Source: Acinetobacter kyonggiensis (GTDB taxonomy: Bacteria > Pseudomonadota > Gammaproteobacteria > Pseudomonadales > Moraxellaceae). From it: a stretch of DNA of 64,000 bases. Positions 1-9,317 of this stretch are shown piece by piece. Position numbers and translations under genes: made by a program. Within the stretch, counting starts at the first letter, position 1. Every line of letters begins with the position of its first letter. Below the pieces are notes generated by a model that worked only from the letters and a program-made list of their open reading frames with translations, ran no database searches and was not told where the DNA came from. The stretch spans positions 186,001-250,000 of the forward strand of contig NZ_FNPK01000002.1 of the NCBI RefSeq assembly GCF_900107285.1, read 5' to 3'.

Positions 1-1
1 A

Positions 2-535
2 GCCACCGACCAGCTATTTCCGATTGCCAATACACCTGAAGCAATCTATGCGTTAGGAGTCTATGGTTTAAAGCAATATATTAAGACCATTGGCTTATAT
101 AACGCTAAAGCCGAAAATGTGATTAAAGCATGTAAGATATTGATCGAGAAGCATAATAGCATCGTACCCAACAACCGTGCTGACTTAGAAGCATTACCGG
201 GTGTGGGGCGTAAAACGGCAAATGTGGTGCTTAATACCGCCTTTGGACAAGCGACCATGGCAGTCGATACCCATATTTTTCGTTTAGGCAATCGTACAGG
301 TTTAGCGGTAGGCAAAAATGTGCTCGAAGTTGAACAGCGACTGCTTAAAGTGATTCCTAAAGAATTTATACTGGATGCACACCATTGGCTGATTTTACAT
401 GGTCGTTATTGTTGTATTGCCCGTAAGCCCAAGTGCAATGAATGTGTGGTGTCTGATGTCTGCCAGTGGCCAGATCGCTTTGAATTTGGCGCAGCCAAAA
501 GCATTGCAATAAAAATGCTGCAAGACCAAAACTAA
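2..535 (+). CDS. nth: Endonuclease III, 5' end missing
   Basis: DNA glycosylase/AP lyase of base excision repair that removes oxidised pyrimidines. The frame is open from base 2 to a TAA at 533-535, so the window edge cuts off the N-terminus. The helix-hairpin-helix LPGVGRKTANVV carries the catalytic lysine. VDTHIFR carries the catalytic aspartate. The C-terminal 4Fe-4S cluster has the family spacing C-x6-C-x2-C-x5-C (CCIARKPKCNECVVSDVC). The last codons lie in a 20-bp palindrome shared with the convergent small gene downstream. The identification is firm; only the missing start is unknown. Confidence 0.95.
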   Translation, partial: ATDQLFPIANTPEAIYALGVYGLKQYIKTIGLYNAKAENVIKACKILIEKHNSIVPNNRADLEALPGVGRKTANVVLNTAFGQATMAVDTHIFRLGNRTGLAVGKNVLEVEQRLLKVIPKEFILDAHHWLILHGRYCCIARKPKCNECVVSDVCQWPDRFEFGAAKSIAIKMLQDQN

Positions 536-546
536 ATTTAGTTTTG
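527..546. terminator. Perfect AT-rich palindrome between convergent stops
   Basis: A 20-bp perfect palindrome runs from CAAAACTAAA to its complement. It contains the nth stop codon (533-535, plus strand) and the stop of the facing small gene (538-540, minus strand). It could act as a weak bidirectional terminator, but the stem is almost all A/T, so this role is only a guess. Confidence 0.35.
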
Positions 547-720
547 ATCTTTATTTTTCTGTTGCAACTTCGGATGGAGTTGACGCGCTGATTGGCTGTT
601 TTTCTTTTCTGCCGCTTCTTGCTTTTGCACGTGACGTAAAGCTTTAAAACTCTGAACCATTAAGGCCAATACCACAAGACCAAATACAATCACCAGTACA
701 ATTAAACCCATTTTCAGCAA
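538..720 (-). CDS. Small single-pass membrane protein, function unknown
   Basis: A protein of about 60 residues with one hydrophobic helix near the N-terminus (GLIVLVIVFGLVVLALMV), then a charged, glutamine- and lysine-rich tail, so probably inner-membrane with a cytoplasmic tail. The longest frame begins at a GTG at 744. A clear GAGGA at 732-728 sits seven bases before a TTG at 720, and an ATG follows at 711, so I prefer a start at 720 or 711. The gene lies downstream of adk but is separated from it by a terminator. I recognise no family. Confidence 0.6.
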   Translation of the reverse strand: MLKMGLIVLVIVFGLVVLALMVQSFKALRHVQKQEAAEKKNSQSARQLHPKLQQKNKDQN

Positions 721-749
721 GATAGCATCCTCAAAATTTTGCACAAATT

Positions 750-782
750 AAAAGAGCCCTAATATGACTTAGGACTCTTTTA
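750..782 (-). terminator. Intrinsic terminator after adk
   Basis: Inverted repeat AAAAGAG.CCTAA / TTAGGACTCTTTT with one internal mismatch and a T-run on the minus strand. It lies 35 bases past the adk stop and separates adk from the small membrane gene. Confidence 0.75.
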
Positions 783-816
783 ATGTCAAAACATTCACCG
801 CACTATGGCATATGAA

Positions 817-1488
<672 letters not shown>

Positions 1489-1567
1489 TCATTTAACAAT
1501 GTATATGACGCTTTGTTCATGCCAAATCTATTGATTCACCATGTAGTCCAGCATCCAATTAATCTAA

Positions 1568-2884
1568 TTATAAGAAAGCCACAAACAAATGTATTGTACC
1601 TGCTATAAATCCAGTTACGCCACCCAGAACAATCAAAATCCATTCGTCTTCCTGAAAAGCAGGCCGTAATAAATTTTGAAACTCTCTTGGTGTCAACTCT
1701 AGAATACGCTCTCTAAACATTTGATAGATTTTCTGTGCACGGCTCGCATTAAACGCAGGGTCGCATACAGGCACCATCGTAATTTCAATTGAGCGATCGA
1801 TCAAGTCTGTCTTGAGTTTTGCATACTCTTTTGGCCCTAAAGAGAGTTGTAAAGAGGTTCTAACCAGAGGTGTTTCCATAATTTGGTTAATATGGCGTTT
1901 AACAAGGCGGCGAGTTTTATCTTTCTTCCCGCCATACATCATTTCCGTCATAATGGATTTTAACGTAATTAGGTCTTCTGTGACTACTCGTGCAAAGACA
2001 TCTGATACTTCATCCTGACGTTTCATAAACGCGCCTTGAATATTGTATGTGCCAATACGTGGAATCACGGGTTTTACCCACGGGAATTTACGATCTTTAG
2101 TTAATTCAAAGAATTGTGGATAACGTACATAGTGTGGTTCAAGTGGATTAAACACCATCCAGATCGCAATCCAGTTGGTCAAAAAGCCCCAAATAGATGC
2201 CCAAAAAGGTACAGTCCAATGCCATGGTACAACGAACCAAACAATCATTTGGAATACACCAAAGAACATTCCAATGAGCGCACTAATATGCCAAATAAAA
2301 TTGATCTCTTTCTGACCGACTTTAAGAAACATATTGACCATTAAACGGCGATCACCTTCCATTTGGCGAACCACCATTTCACGCATATCAACAAGTGACT
2401 CGACGTTCATGGTCAGCTCAGTCACAAGTTCTCTTAAAATACCCGGCAATTGTTTATGCGCTTGAGCATAAATTCGACGTTTAATCGAATAAGGTAAGTT
2501 TTCCCAAAGGACAGCATTACGTTCAAGCATCGTTTCATCAATGAGGTGTTCAAGTTCCAAACCGACTTGCTCACCAATGATCCGTGCCATATCTTCAGGA
2601 TCCATTGCATCTAAAAATTCACGCAAAGAGCCCAATTTGGATAAGGTGTTATCGGTAATAATGCCTGAAATACGACCCGCTTTACGTGGCACAATTCCCT
2701 GCCAACCGACAGGTAATGGACCTAAATGGAATCCCCAAAAAGTAAGCGGATAAAATACCATTTTAAGCGCCATCCACACATGCGCCCAAGTGACAAAAGC
2801 CGTGACTGGGATAATGCTTAGTACTGCCCAAAAATCAGGACGATTCAAGAAGGTTTGCCACAATTCGTTGACGTACTCAAGCAT
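1568..2884 (-). CDS. DUF445-family membrane protein
   Basis: A 438-residue protein with hydrophobic segments near the N-terminus (about residues 18-55), a central pair (about 205-250) and a last helix at the C-terminus (GGVTGFIAGTIHLFVAFL). The long middle and C-terminal parts are helical and charged. NWIAIWMVFNPLEPHY and the repeated regulatory-looking helices resemble the DUF445 (YjiN/YheB-like) family, whose biochemical role is not established. It is transcribed in the same direction as adk, 91 bases upstream of it, with no terminator seen between them. The family call is by resemblance only. Confidence 0.75.
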   Translation of the reverse strand: MLEYVNELWQTFLNRPDFWAVLSIIPVTAFVTWAHVWMALKMVFYPLTFWGFHLGPLPVGWQGIVPRKAGRISGIITDNTLSKLGSLREFLDAMDPEDMARIIGEQVGLELEHLIDETMLERNAVLWENLPYSIKRRIYAQAHKQLPGILRELVTELTMNVESLVDMREMVVRQMEGDRRLMVNMFLKVGQKEINFIWHISALIGMFFGVFQMIVWFVVPWHWTVPFWASIWGFLTNWIAIWMVFNPLEPHYVRYPQFFELTKDRKFPWVKPVIPRIGTYNIQGAFMKRQDEVSDVFARVVTEDLITLKSIMTEMMYGGKKDKTRRLVKRHINQIMETPLVRTSLQLSLGPKEYAKLKTDLIDRSIEITMVPVCDPAFNASRAQKIYQMFRERILELTPREFQNLLRPAFQEDEWILIVLGGVTGFIAGTIHLFVAFL

Positions 2885-2948
2885 GCATAAAATCCATATT
2901 TAATTTTTAATCACAAAATAATAAATGTTATAAAATCAATTTTTTTTA

Positions 2949-3476
2949 CTATAAACCAATACTTAGGGTATAGGAAAATTGTAGCCTTGGCTGTGTCTCA
3001 GCAACCACATAACCCGATTTATCCTTAAGCTCTTCACCCGCACCAATACCAACACTAAAAGTACTAATCCGTTCAGAACTCAATAACACATAGGCTAAAT
3101 CAACCCCTGCACCCAATCGCGCTTTATACTCATTGTCTACGCCCTTACTTTCAATATGTCCCGCATAGACACCAATATAATAGCCATTCTTATCTTTACC
3201 AGTGAGGTGATAAGGATAGCGAAATCCGACTTGACCACCCGCAGTATAATCATCATCGATAAAAACACCTGCTTTAGCATAAGCAATCCCATAAGGATTT
3301 ACCCACTCTACATTCATATGAAGCATTTCTTGTGTAAATCCTGCCCCTAAATTCCATGCTGTTGCACTTTCTGGTGTCAATTTAGCTTCTGGTAAATATG
3401 GATTATCTTGTGCATACGCTACATTGGTTAGCGCAAAAAATGCCAATAAAGGATACATTTTTGTCATTTTTTTCAT
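2949..3476 (-). CDS. Secreted or outer-membrane hypothetical protein
   Basis: 175 residues. A signal peptide with a lysine-rich start, hydrophobic core and an AYA cut site precedes the mature sequence beginning QDNPYLPE. The rest is rich in alternating polar and aromatic residues with short glycine turns (GGQVGFRYPY, YYIGVYAGH, RLQFSYTLSIGL) and ends in a hydrophobic/aromatic strand. This pattern suggests a small outer-membrane beta-barrel. It shares direction with the DUF445 gene, 64 bases away. No family is recognised. Confidence 0.65.
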   Translation of the reverse strand: MKKMTKMYPLLAFFALTNVAYAQDNPYLPEAKLTPESATAWNLGAGFTQEMLHMNVEWVNPYGIAYAKAGVFIDDDYTAGGQVGFRYPYHLTGKDKNGYYIGVYAGHIESKGVDNEYKARLGAGVDLAYVLLSSERISTFSVGIGAGEELKDKSGYVVAETQPRLQFSYTLSIGL

Positions 3477-3698
3477 CGTGGTCCCTAATTCTATTTTTAA
3501 TACAGTCCTTTTTCAATTTTGACTTTAGCAGAATTATGAGAACTCTTATATACTGCACTTTACAATTTTAATGTCTGTAAAGTCAAAGTTTAAGCTAAAC
3601 AAGCCCAACTGTTTACCTGAACAAATATCAAAAAATGATGATATGCATTAGAATATGCCTCTGGTTTTTCCACTCTCCTGTATGTAAGTCGATCACGT

Positions 3699-5705
3699 AT
3701 GAAGCAGCACTTTCCTTTAAAAAATGCTCAACAAGAAAAGCGCATTTATCGCAATCGAATTTTTATCTCGGCCGGGATTGTTGCATTCTTTCTGTTATTA
3801 CTGATTGTTCGTTATGCTTACTTGCAAATCTCACATTATGATGAGTTTTCAACTGCATCGGATCAAAACCGAATTCGCTTGCAACCTTTAGCACCAGCAC
3901 GTGGCTACATTTATGACCGTAATGGTATTTTGCTCGCTGACAACTACCCTGTATTTTCAGCAACCATGTCTCGTGCAGATGTTGACGATATTGATGGCAC
4001 CGTACAACGCTTAATTCCAATTTTGGGCTTGACTCAAGAAGATATAGACCGTTTTAGCAGTCGAATTAAAACCTCAAAAAAAACAGAACGTGTTTCGCTT
4101 AAACTTAATTTAACTGAAACGGATATCGCTAAATTTAGTGAAGTTAAATTCCAGTTTCCTGGGGTCAATATAGAAACCCAAATGACTCGCTACTACCCAC
4201 ATGGTGACCTGTTTGCTCATGTGATTGGTTATGTGGGACGTATTAATGACAAAGAATTAAAATCCATTGATAAAGACTTATATGCAGGCACCAACTTAAT
4301 TGGCAAAATTGGCGCTGAAAAATCCTATGAAGAACTTTTGCACGGTGTACCAGGCAATGAATCTGTCGAAGCAGATGCCCACGGCAATGTGCTGCGTAAT
4401 TTAGGACGTAAAGATCCCATTCGTGGCAATGACTTATATCTGTCGATTGATTATGGCTTACAAGTGGTCGCGACAGAACAGCTTGCGGGGCGACGAGGTG
4501 CAATTGTGGCACTGAACCCGAAAACGGGGGAAATTCTAGCACTGGTGTCTAGTCCAAGTTTTAATCCCAATTTATTTGTCACAGGCATTAGCACTACCGA
4601 TTACAGCGCATTACGAGACAACCTAGACCAACCGCTTTATAACCGTGCTGTTCAAGGTGCCTACCCTCCCGGTTCAACCATTAAACCAATGTTTGGTTTA
4701 GGCGGGATCCATTATGGATATGTCGATTGGAATACGGCAATTTCTGACCCCGGTTATTTCACCTTACCTGGCGATAGCCACCGTTTCCGTGACCACAAAA
4801 AAGCGGGGCATGGCGTGGTCAACATGCATAAAGCCCAAAATGTATCTTGTGATACTTATTTTTATGTATTGTCCTACCGTATGGGTATCGACAAAATGAA
4901 TACGTGGATGCGCCAGTTTGGTTTTGGTGAAAAAACAGGTGTTGACTTACCCAGCGAAAGTACAGGTTTATATCCAAATCCAGAATGGAAAATGCGAACC
5001 CGTAAAAGTAAGTGGCTAAAAGGTGAAACCATTTCCGTGAGTATTGGCCAAGGTGCTTTTACAGCGACCCCATTACAACTGGCAATGGCAACAGCAATTA
5101 CAGCAAATCAAGGCTCGCACATTACCCCGCATGTACTGCGCGAAAGTCATGGTGCAAAACCATATACCCCTATCAATGCACCCAATGGGAAAATTCAGTT
5201 TAATGGGCAACCTGAAGACTGGATTAAAATGCGAGATGCAATGGTCGATGTCGTTGACACGGGTACGGGTCGTGGTATCCGCACCCCTATGTATAAAATT
5301 GCAGGTAAAACAGGAACAGCACAGGTTAAAAGTATTGCCCAAGGAAAGAAATATAACGAATCATTATTGACCGAGCGTCAACTGGATCATGGTTTATTTG
5401 TCGGTTTTGCTCCAGCTGAAAATCCTGAAATTGCCATTGCAGTGGTTTGGGAAAATGGTAAACACGGCGGTTCAGCTGCACAATTAGCCCGTCCTATTTT
5501 TGATTATTGGCTACTTAAACGTGAGAAAAACCCAATCCGTCCCGCAGCGCATCAAATTAGCGGTGGCTTAATGACAGCAGGAATTAAACCCGGTGAATTA
5601 CCAAGTGGTACACCTCCTGTGACGGGTGCGGCTCATCCGAATCAACCTCAAGCCACAACTCAAGCTCCAGCATTAACCAGCCCACAACAAGTACAGGGTG
5701 AATGA
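3699..5705 (+). CDS. mrdA: Peptidoglycan transpeptidase PBP2
   Basis: Periplasmic DD-transpeptidase that makes the elongation-phase cross-links of the cell wall with RodA. 668 residues: a short cytoplasmic start, one membrane anchor (about 24-45), a dimerisation domain containing ARGYIYDRNG, then the transpeptidase domain. The catalytic triad motifs are STIK at about residue 326, SCD at about 383 and KTG at about 537. SVSIGQGAFTATPLQLA is typical of the family. The C-terminal 50 residues are proline- and glutamine-rich. rsmD follows after three bases, so the two are probably cotranscribed. A longer out-of-frame start at 3635 is not credible. Confidence 0.95.
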   Translation: MKQHFPLKNAQQEKRIYRNRIFISAGIVAFFLLLLIVRYAYLQISHYDEFSTASDQNRIRLQPLAPARGYIYDRNGILLADNYPVFSATMSRADVDDIDGTVQRLIPILGLTQEDIDRFSSRIKTSKKTERVSLKLNLTETDIAKFSEVKFQFPGVNIETQMTRYYPHGDLFAHVIGYVGRINDKELKSIDKDLYAGTNLIGKIGAEKSYEELLHGVPGNESVEADAHGNVLRNLGRKDPIRGNDLYLSIDYGLQVVATEQLAGRRGAIVALNPKTGEILALVSSPSFNPNLFVTGISTTDYSALRDNLDQPLYNRAVQGAYPPGSTIKPMFGLGGIHYGYVDWNTAISDPGYFTLPGDSHRFRDHKKAGHGVVNMHKAQNVSCDTYFYVLSYRMGIDKMNTWMRQFGFGEKTGVDLPSESTGLYPNPEWKMRTRKSKWLKGETISVSIGQGAFTATPLQLAMATAITANQGSHITPHVLRESHGAKPYTPINAPNGKIQFNGQPEDWIKMRDAMVDVVDTGTGRGIRTPMYKIAGKTGTAQVKSIAQGKKYNESLLTERQLDHGLFVGFAPAENPEIAIAVVWENGKHGGSAAQLARPIFDYWLLKREKNPIRPAAHQISGGLMTAGIKPGELPSGTPPVTGAAHPNQPQATTQAPALTSPQQVQGE

Positions 5706-5708
5706 TCT

Positions 5709-6269
5709 ATGAAAAATCAACTCCGCATTATTGGCGGTGAATGGAAACGCCGCCAACTTCCTTTTGCCAGTGTGGATGGTTTACGTCCTACACCTGACCG
5801 TGTACGTGAAACGTTGTTCAACTGGTTAATGTGGGATATTCAAAATACTCACGTTTTAGATCTTTGTGCTGGCTCTGGTGCATTAAGTTTTGAGGCATTG
5901 TCACGTGGCGCAGCTCACGTCATCATGATTGAACCGAATCGCAATCAAGCTGAATTTTTAACCAATAACTTGCAATTGCTTAAAGTCACCAATCAACGTG
6001 CAAAATTAAAAATTGCAACGGCACAACAAACCTTGCCTACGCTCAAAGAACAATTTGATTTGGTTTTTTTAGATCCACCTTATAGTTTGGATTTATGGCA
6101 AGAACTGGCTCAACTTGCAGACCCTTTAATTAAAGATAAGGGTTTCATTTATGTTGAAGCAGATCGTGACTTAACCCAATTAAAACTGCCATCGTCTTGG
6201 CAACAAATCAAACAAACCAAAGCTGGAACAGTACGCTCTGGGCTATATCAAAAACAAGATTTTAATTAA
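5709..6269 (+). CDS. rsmD: 16S rRNA (guanine-966 N2) methyltransferase
   Basis: SAM-dependent enzyme that modifies G966 of 16S rRNA during small-subunit assembly. The N-terminus has the family signature RIIGGEWKRRQL followed by GLRPTPDRVRETLFNWL. The SAM pocket is LDLCAGSGALSFEALSRGA. The catalytic motif is LDPPY, as in N2-guanine methyltransferases. 186 residues is the usual length. It starts three bases after the mrdA stop and ends before a strong terminator. Confidence 0.93.
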   Translation: MKNQLRIIGGEWKRRQLPFASVDGLRPTPDRVRETLFNWLMWDIQNTHVLDLCAGSGALSFEALSRGAAHVIMIEPNRNQAEFLTNNLQLLKVTNQRAKLKIATAQQTLPTLKEQFDLVFLDPPYSLDLWQELAQLADPLIKDKGFIYVEADRDLTQLKLPSSWQQIKQTKAGTVRSGLYQKQDFN

Positions 6270-6278
6270 ACCCAATGC

Positions 6279-6308
6279 AAAAGGATTCCACTATGGAATC
6301 CTTTTTTA
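6279..6308 (+). terminator. Intrinsic terminator after rsmD
   Basis: An 11-bp perfect stem (AAAGGATTCCA / TGGAATCCTTT) with a CTA loop and a run of T. It closes the mrdA-rsmD unit. Confidence 0.9.
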
Positions 6309-6409
6309 TTAAATTTTCTACTTTAATTTGCAGAAATACAGCTAAATATAGACTTGGCTTTTTCACTCATCTTTAGAATACTGCTCACTTTCCTTTTGTA
6401 CGCATCGCT

Positions 6410-7144
6410 ATGACTTGGCTGTTATTTATTCTTGGTGCAATAGTCGCTGGTTTTGTACAAGGACTTACAGGTTTTGCCTTCGCTTTAATTGCCATGTCTT
6501 TTTGGGTATGGGTACTCTCTCCTCAGATTGCCGCACCTTTAGTGGTGTTTGCGTCGGTATGGAGCCATATTATTTCTTTATCCAATGAACCGAAACAAGT
6601 TCATCTGAATAAATCACTGGTTTTACCTTATTTAATTGCGGGTATGATTGGCGTTCCATTAGGCAGTTACTTACTCCACATTATTCAAGCCGATACCTTT
6701 AAATTAATTTTAGGCTTATTTTTAATTGTGTGGTGCCCGATGATGCTTTTTAATCCACAATTTCCACGCCTGCAACAAGCCGGAAAATTTGCAGATAGTT
6801 GGGTTGGCTTTATCGGTGGAATATTGGGTGGTTTAGGCGGATTTTGTGGTGCACTGCCTTCCGCTTGGCTGATGCTCAAAAACTTATCCAAACAAGAACA
6901 GCGCTATATTTTACGCCATTTCAACTTCGGCATTCAGGTCTTTACCTTACTCGCATATTTAGTCCAAGGCACACTGGATATACAATTACTCCCTTATCTG
7001 CTGATCTTGCTTATTTTTGTCAGTTTCCCTGCCATTTTAGGGGCAAAATTATTCTATAAAATTTCAGAAAAACAATTTAAACATATTGTTTTAAGTCTTT
7101 TATTTTCATCTGGTTGTTTCTTAATGTTCAGTAATCTGCTCTAA
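6410..7144 (+). CDS. TSUP-family (TauE/SafE) permease
   Basis: 244 residues and very hydrophobic, with about eight membrane helices. GAIVAGFVQGLTGFAFALIA at the N-terminus and the mirrored GFIGGILGGLGGFCGALPS in the middle are the paired glycine-rich repeats of the sulfite exporter TauE/SafE family, which moves sulfur-containing or organic anions across the inner membrane. The substrate cannot be told from sequence. It stands alone behind the rsmD terminator. Confidence 0.8.
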   Translation: MTWLLFILGAIVAGFVQGLTGFAFALIAMSFWVWVLSPQIAAPLVVFASVWSHIISLSNEPKQVHLNKSLVLPYLIAGMIGVPLGSYLLHIIQADTFKLILGLFLIVWCPMMLFNPQFPRLQQAGKFADSWVGFIGGILGGLGGFCGALPSAWLMLKNLSKQEQRYILRHFNFGIQVFTLLAYLVQGTLDIQLLPYLLILLIFVSFPAILGAKLFYKISEKQFKHIVLSLLFSSGCFLMFSNLL

Positions 7145-7301
7145 CTTTCAGACTGATTGTGAGGTTTATTCTTTTATAATAAGTTTCGCAATTAATCCAA
7201 ATTTCATTTAATCAAAAAACAGCCAATCAATATGCAATCAAGCATTTATAATAAAAAAAACTTTATACAATATCGGCTTCCCTTCACCAGTCGTTTTAAA
7301 A

Positions 7302-7631
7302 ATGAAAACCTTGATTTTATTAGCAGGGATTATTCTTCTCACTGCCTGCTCCTTGGGTACATCACGTGAAGTCAAACTTGCTGAAAAAATGCTCTCACAT
7401 TTTCAATGTAATAAAATTGAAAGTGCACAAATGACACATAATTCTATAACCACTTATCACGAACAATCTTTAGCCTCTAGCCATCAAAAAGCCAGCTTGT
7501 ATGTACAAAGCTATAAAGATGGTGAACAATTATTTGATATGCCCTTAACTGAAGTCATTGAGCAGCAATATGTCATTTACAAAGCAGCTTGCCAAAATTT
7601 AGGGGGGATTGAACCGACATTTGCTGAATAA
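7302..7631 (+). CDS. Small lipoprotein, function unknown
   Basis: 109 residues with a lipoprotein signal peptide ending in the lipobox LLTAC, so the mature protein is anchored by Cys16. The mature part contains two more cysteines (FQCNK and KAACQN), which could form a disulfide in the periplasm. No family is recognised. It is followed by a good terminator and appears monocistronic. Confidence 0.7.
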   Translation: MKTLILLAGIILLTACSLGTSREVKLAEKMLSHFQCNKIESAQMTHNSITTYHEQSLASSHQKASLYVQSYKDGEQLFDMPLTEVIEQQYVIYKAACQNLGGIEPTFAE

Positions 7632-7744
7632 AAAATGAATTCAAATAAATTGATGAATGAGATGAAATTCTATTTTTTATTAAAATTATCAAACATTAAG
7701 CTCAGATCTTTGTAATGGAGCAATCTAAGCCTTACTTTAAAGTC

Positions 7745-7770
7745 AGACAGGGATCACACCCTGTCTTTTT
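7745..7770 (+). terminator. Intrinsic terminator after lipoprotein gene
   Basis: An 8-bp stem (AGACAGGG / CCCTGTCT) with a six-base loop, followed by a T-run on the plus strand. It lies between convergent genes and may also serve the facing acyltransferase gene. Confidence 0.8.
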
Positions 7771-7775
7771 AAACA

Positions 7776-8363
7776 TTATGCTTCAGGGTAATAGCGTGTA
7801 TCTACGCTAAATTTTTCTGGAAATTTAGGATTAATTTGAGCATAGAAACCCATAATTTCAGCCATATCTTTCTCATAATCCCCTGTCGGATATACAATTT
7901 TTCCTACGCCCGTTTTTTTCTTGGCATAATCCATATAAGCCAAAGCAATCGGTACACCCGCACTGATGGCAACATGATAAAAGCCTGTTTTCCATTGTTC
8001 TTGTTTGGCACGTGTCGCTTCGGGTGTTACCAACATCACCAACTTTGGATGCTGTTTAAATAAGTCTGTCATGACCTGAACCATACTAAGACGAGGTTCA
8101 CCTGCATTTTTTGGCGTTCGGTCTATACCTATTCCGCCCATCGCTCTTACAAATGGACCAAATGGCAGTTTCATGTAACTGTCTTTAATGGTTAAACGAA
8201 CATTAACGCCTAAAGCTTTAAGTGCTAAACGTGCGTATAAGGCATCCCAATTACTGGTGTGTGGCGCGGCAATCATGACACATTGATCTAAATCAAGCGG
8301 CCAATGATTATCCAGTTCCCATCCCATCATTTCTAAACTTTGTTCAGCTAATTTTTCGAACAC
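7776..8363 (-). CDS. PlsC-like lysophospholipid acyltransferase
   Basis: 195 residues. The catalytic HX4D motif is HTSNWD, near residue 35. A second block, GGIGIDRTPKN, and TPEATRAK (the PEGTR-type motif with Ala replacing Gly) complete the signature of glycerolipid acyltransferases. It is shorter than housekeeping PlsC (about 245) and lacks an obvious membrane anchor, so it probably acts on another lysolipid or minor acceptor. The only in-frame start is a GTG at 8363, with no convincing ribosome site. A hairpin lies ten bases upstream. Confidence 0.78.
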   Translation of the reverse strand: MFEKLAEQSLEMMGWELDNHWPLDLDQCVMIAAPHTSNWDALYARLALKALGVNVRLTIKDSYMKLPFGPFVRAMGGIGIDRTPKNAGEPRLSMVQVMTDLFKQHPKLVMLVTPEATRAKQEQWKTGFYHVAISAGVPIALAYMDYAKKKTGVGKIVYPTGDYEKDMAEIMGFYAQINPKFPEKFSVDTRYYPEA

Positions 8364-8373
8364 CTAAAAACAC

Positions 8374-8391
8374 CACACTTAAGAAAGTGTG
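8374..8391 (-). promoter_or_regulatory. Hairpin in the leader of the acyltransferase gene
   Basis: A 7-bp perfect stem (CACACTT / AAGTGTG) with a four-base loop, followed on the minus strand by GGTGTTTTTAG and then the GTG start. It could be a leader terminator or a translation block. No function is shown. Confidence 0.35.
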
Positions 8392-8657
8392 CAGATTCTA
8401 ACAATGCGGCTGAAATATGAAAGCACAATACGATCAATAAATAATCAATTAATGTATAAATGTATAAATTAATTGCTTCATTATTTTTCAAAATTTCTCT
8501 TCTTGACGAAAATCATGACCTTATTTTAAAAATGATAAAAGCGGAATCAATCAAAATCCATGTACAGAATAACAAAGCATAACAATATCTATATTTAATA
8601 AACTTCATTTTTTTCGTAGTTTTAGCAGTTGCATTGAAACATCTTAGGAATCACCTC

Positions 8658-9146
8658 ATGAAAAAAATAATTTTCATTCTCTCTCTGACCACATTGGCTT
8701 TAAGTGCATGCACAAAACCAAATAATGATACTCAGCAGACCAATAAAGCACCTGAAACTACAGCAACGCAAACGACTGAAACTACAGCGACCCAACCTGC
8801 AATGCCAATGGGTGACACAGCCGAAACTTCACTGGATTGGGCGGGTGAATATACAGGCATTTTCCCCTGTGCAGACTGCGAAGGAATTGAAACAGAACTT
8901 GAATTAAAAGCAGATAAAACCTATGAGCTCACAGAAGAATATCTCGGTAAAGGAAAAGGCAATGAATTTAAAGTTAAAGGAACATTTAGCTTTGATCAGA
9001 ACAATCCATCCGTGATTAGTTTAGATAAAGCTGGAGAAAATCGTAAATTCTTTGTCGGTGAAAACTTTGTTGAAGCACGTGAGATGGATACAGGTAAAGC
9101 GATTGACTCTAAGCTTAATTATAAACTACAGAAAAAGTTGAATTAA
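8658..9146 (+). CDS. NlpE-like copper-homeostasis lipoprotein
   Basis: Envelope lipoprotein. The ATG at 8658 has AGGA eight bases upstream and gives a typical signal peptide with lipobox ALSAC. An earlier in-frame ATG at 8634 is unlikely. After a low-complexity threonine/alanine/glutamine linker comes an NlpE N-terminal domain: DWAGEYTGIFPCADCEGIET with a CxxC, then ELKADKTYELTEEYLGKG. In enterobacteria NlpE signals surface adhesion and lipoprotein faults to Cpx; whether that holds here is unknown. A diverged paralogue follows. Confidence 0.8.
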   Translation: MKKIIFILSLTTLALSACTKPNNDTQQTNKAPETTATQTTETTATQPAMPMGDTAETSLDWAGEYTGIFPCADCEGIETELELKADKTYELTEEYLGKGKGNEFKVKGTFSFDQNNPSVISLDKAGENRKFFVGENFVEAREMDTGKAIDSKLNYKLQKKLN

Positions 9147-9159
9147 TTCCGCTATTTTT

Positions 9160-9193
9160 AGCCGAAAAAGCCTGAAAGATGGCTTTTTTGGCT
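9160..9193. terminator. Terminator between the two NlpE-like genes
   Basis: A 13-bp stem (AGCCGAAAAAGCC / GGCTTTTTTGGCT) with one G-T pair and an eight-base loop. It separates the two tandem lipoprotein genes into independent units. Confidence 0.75.
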
Positions 9194-9317
9194 ACTTTTC
9201 TGATGCATTAATCATGATTTGCTACAAATAAATGACTTATTTTGCTCATCTAGACTAGATAGATCATTCAGTTGTGATTATGTTTAAAAAAACCTTTTTT
9301 ATAATTTGATGCTCATT

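Noticed and set aside
3635..3841. Open frame overlapping the start of mrdA
   Set aside because: It is a shadow in another frame; mrdA has the recognisable N-terminus and ATG at 3699.
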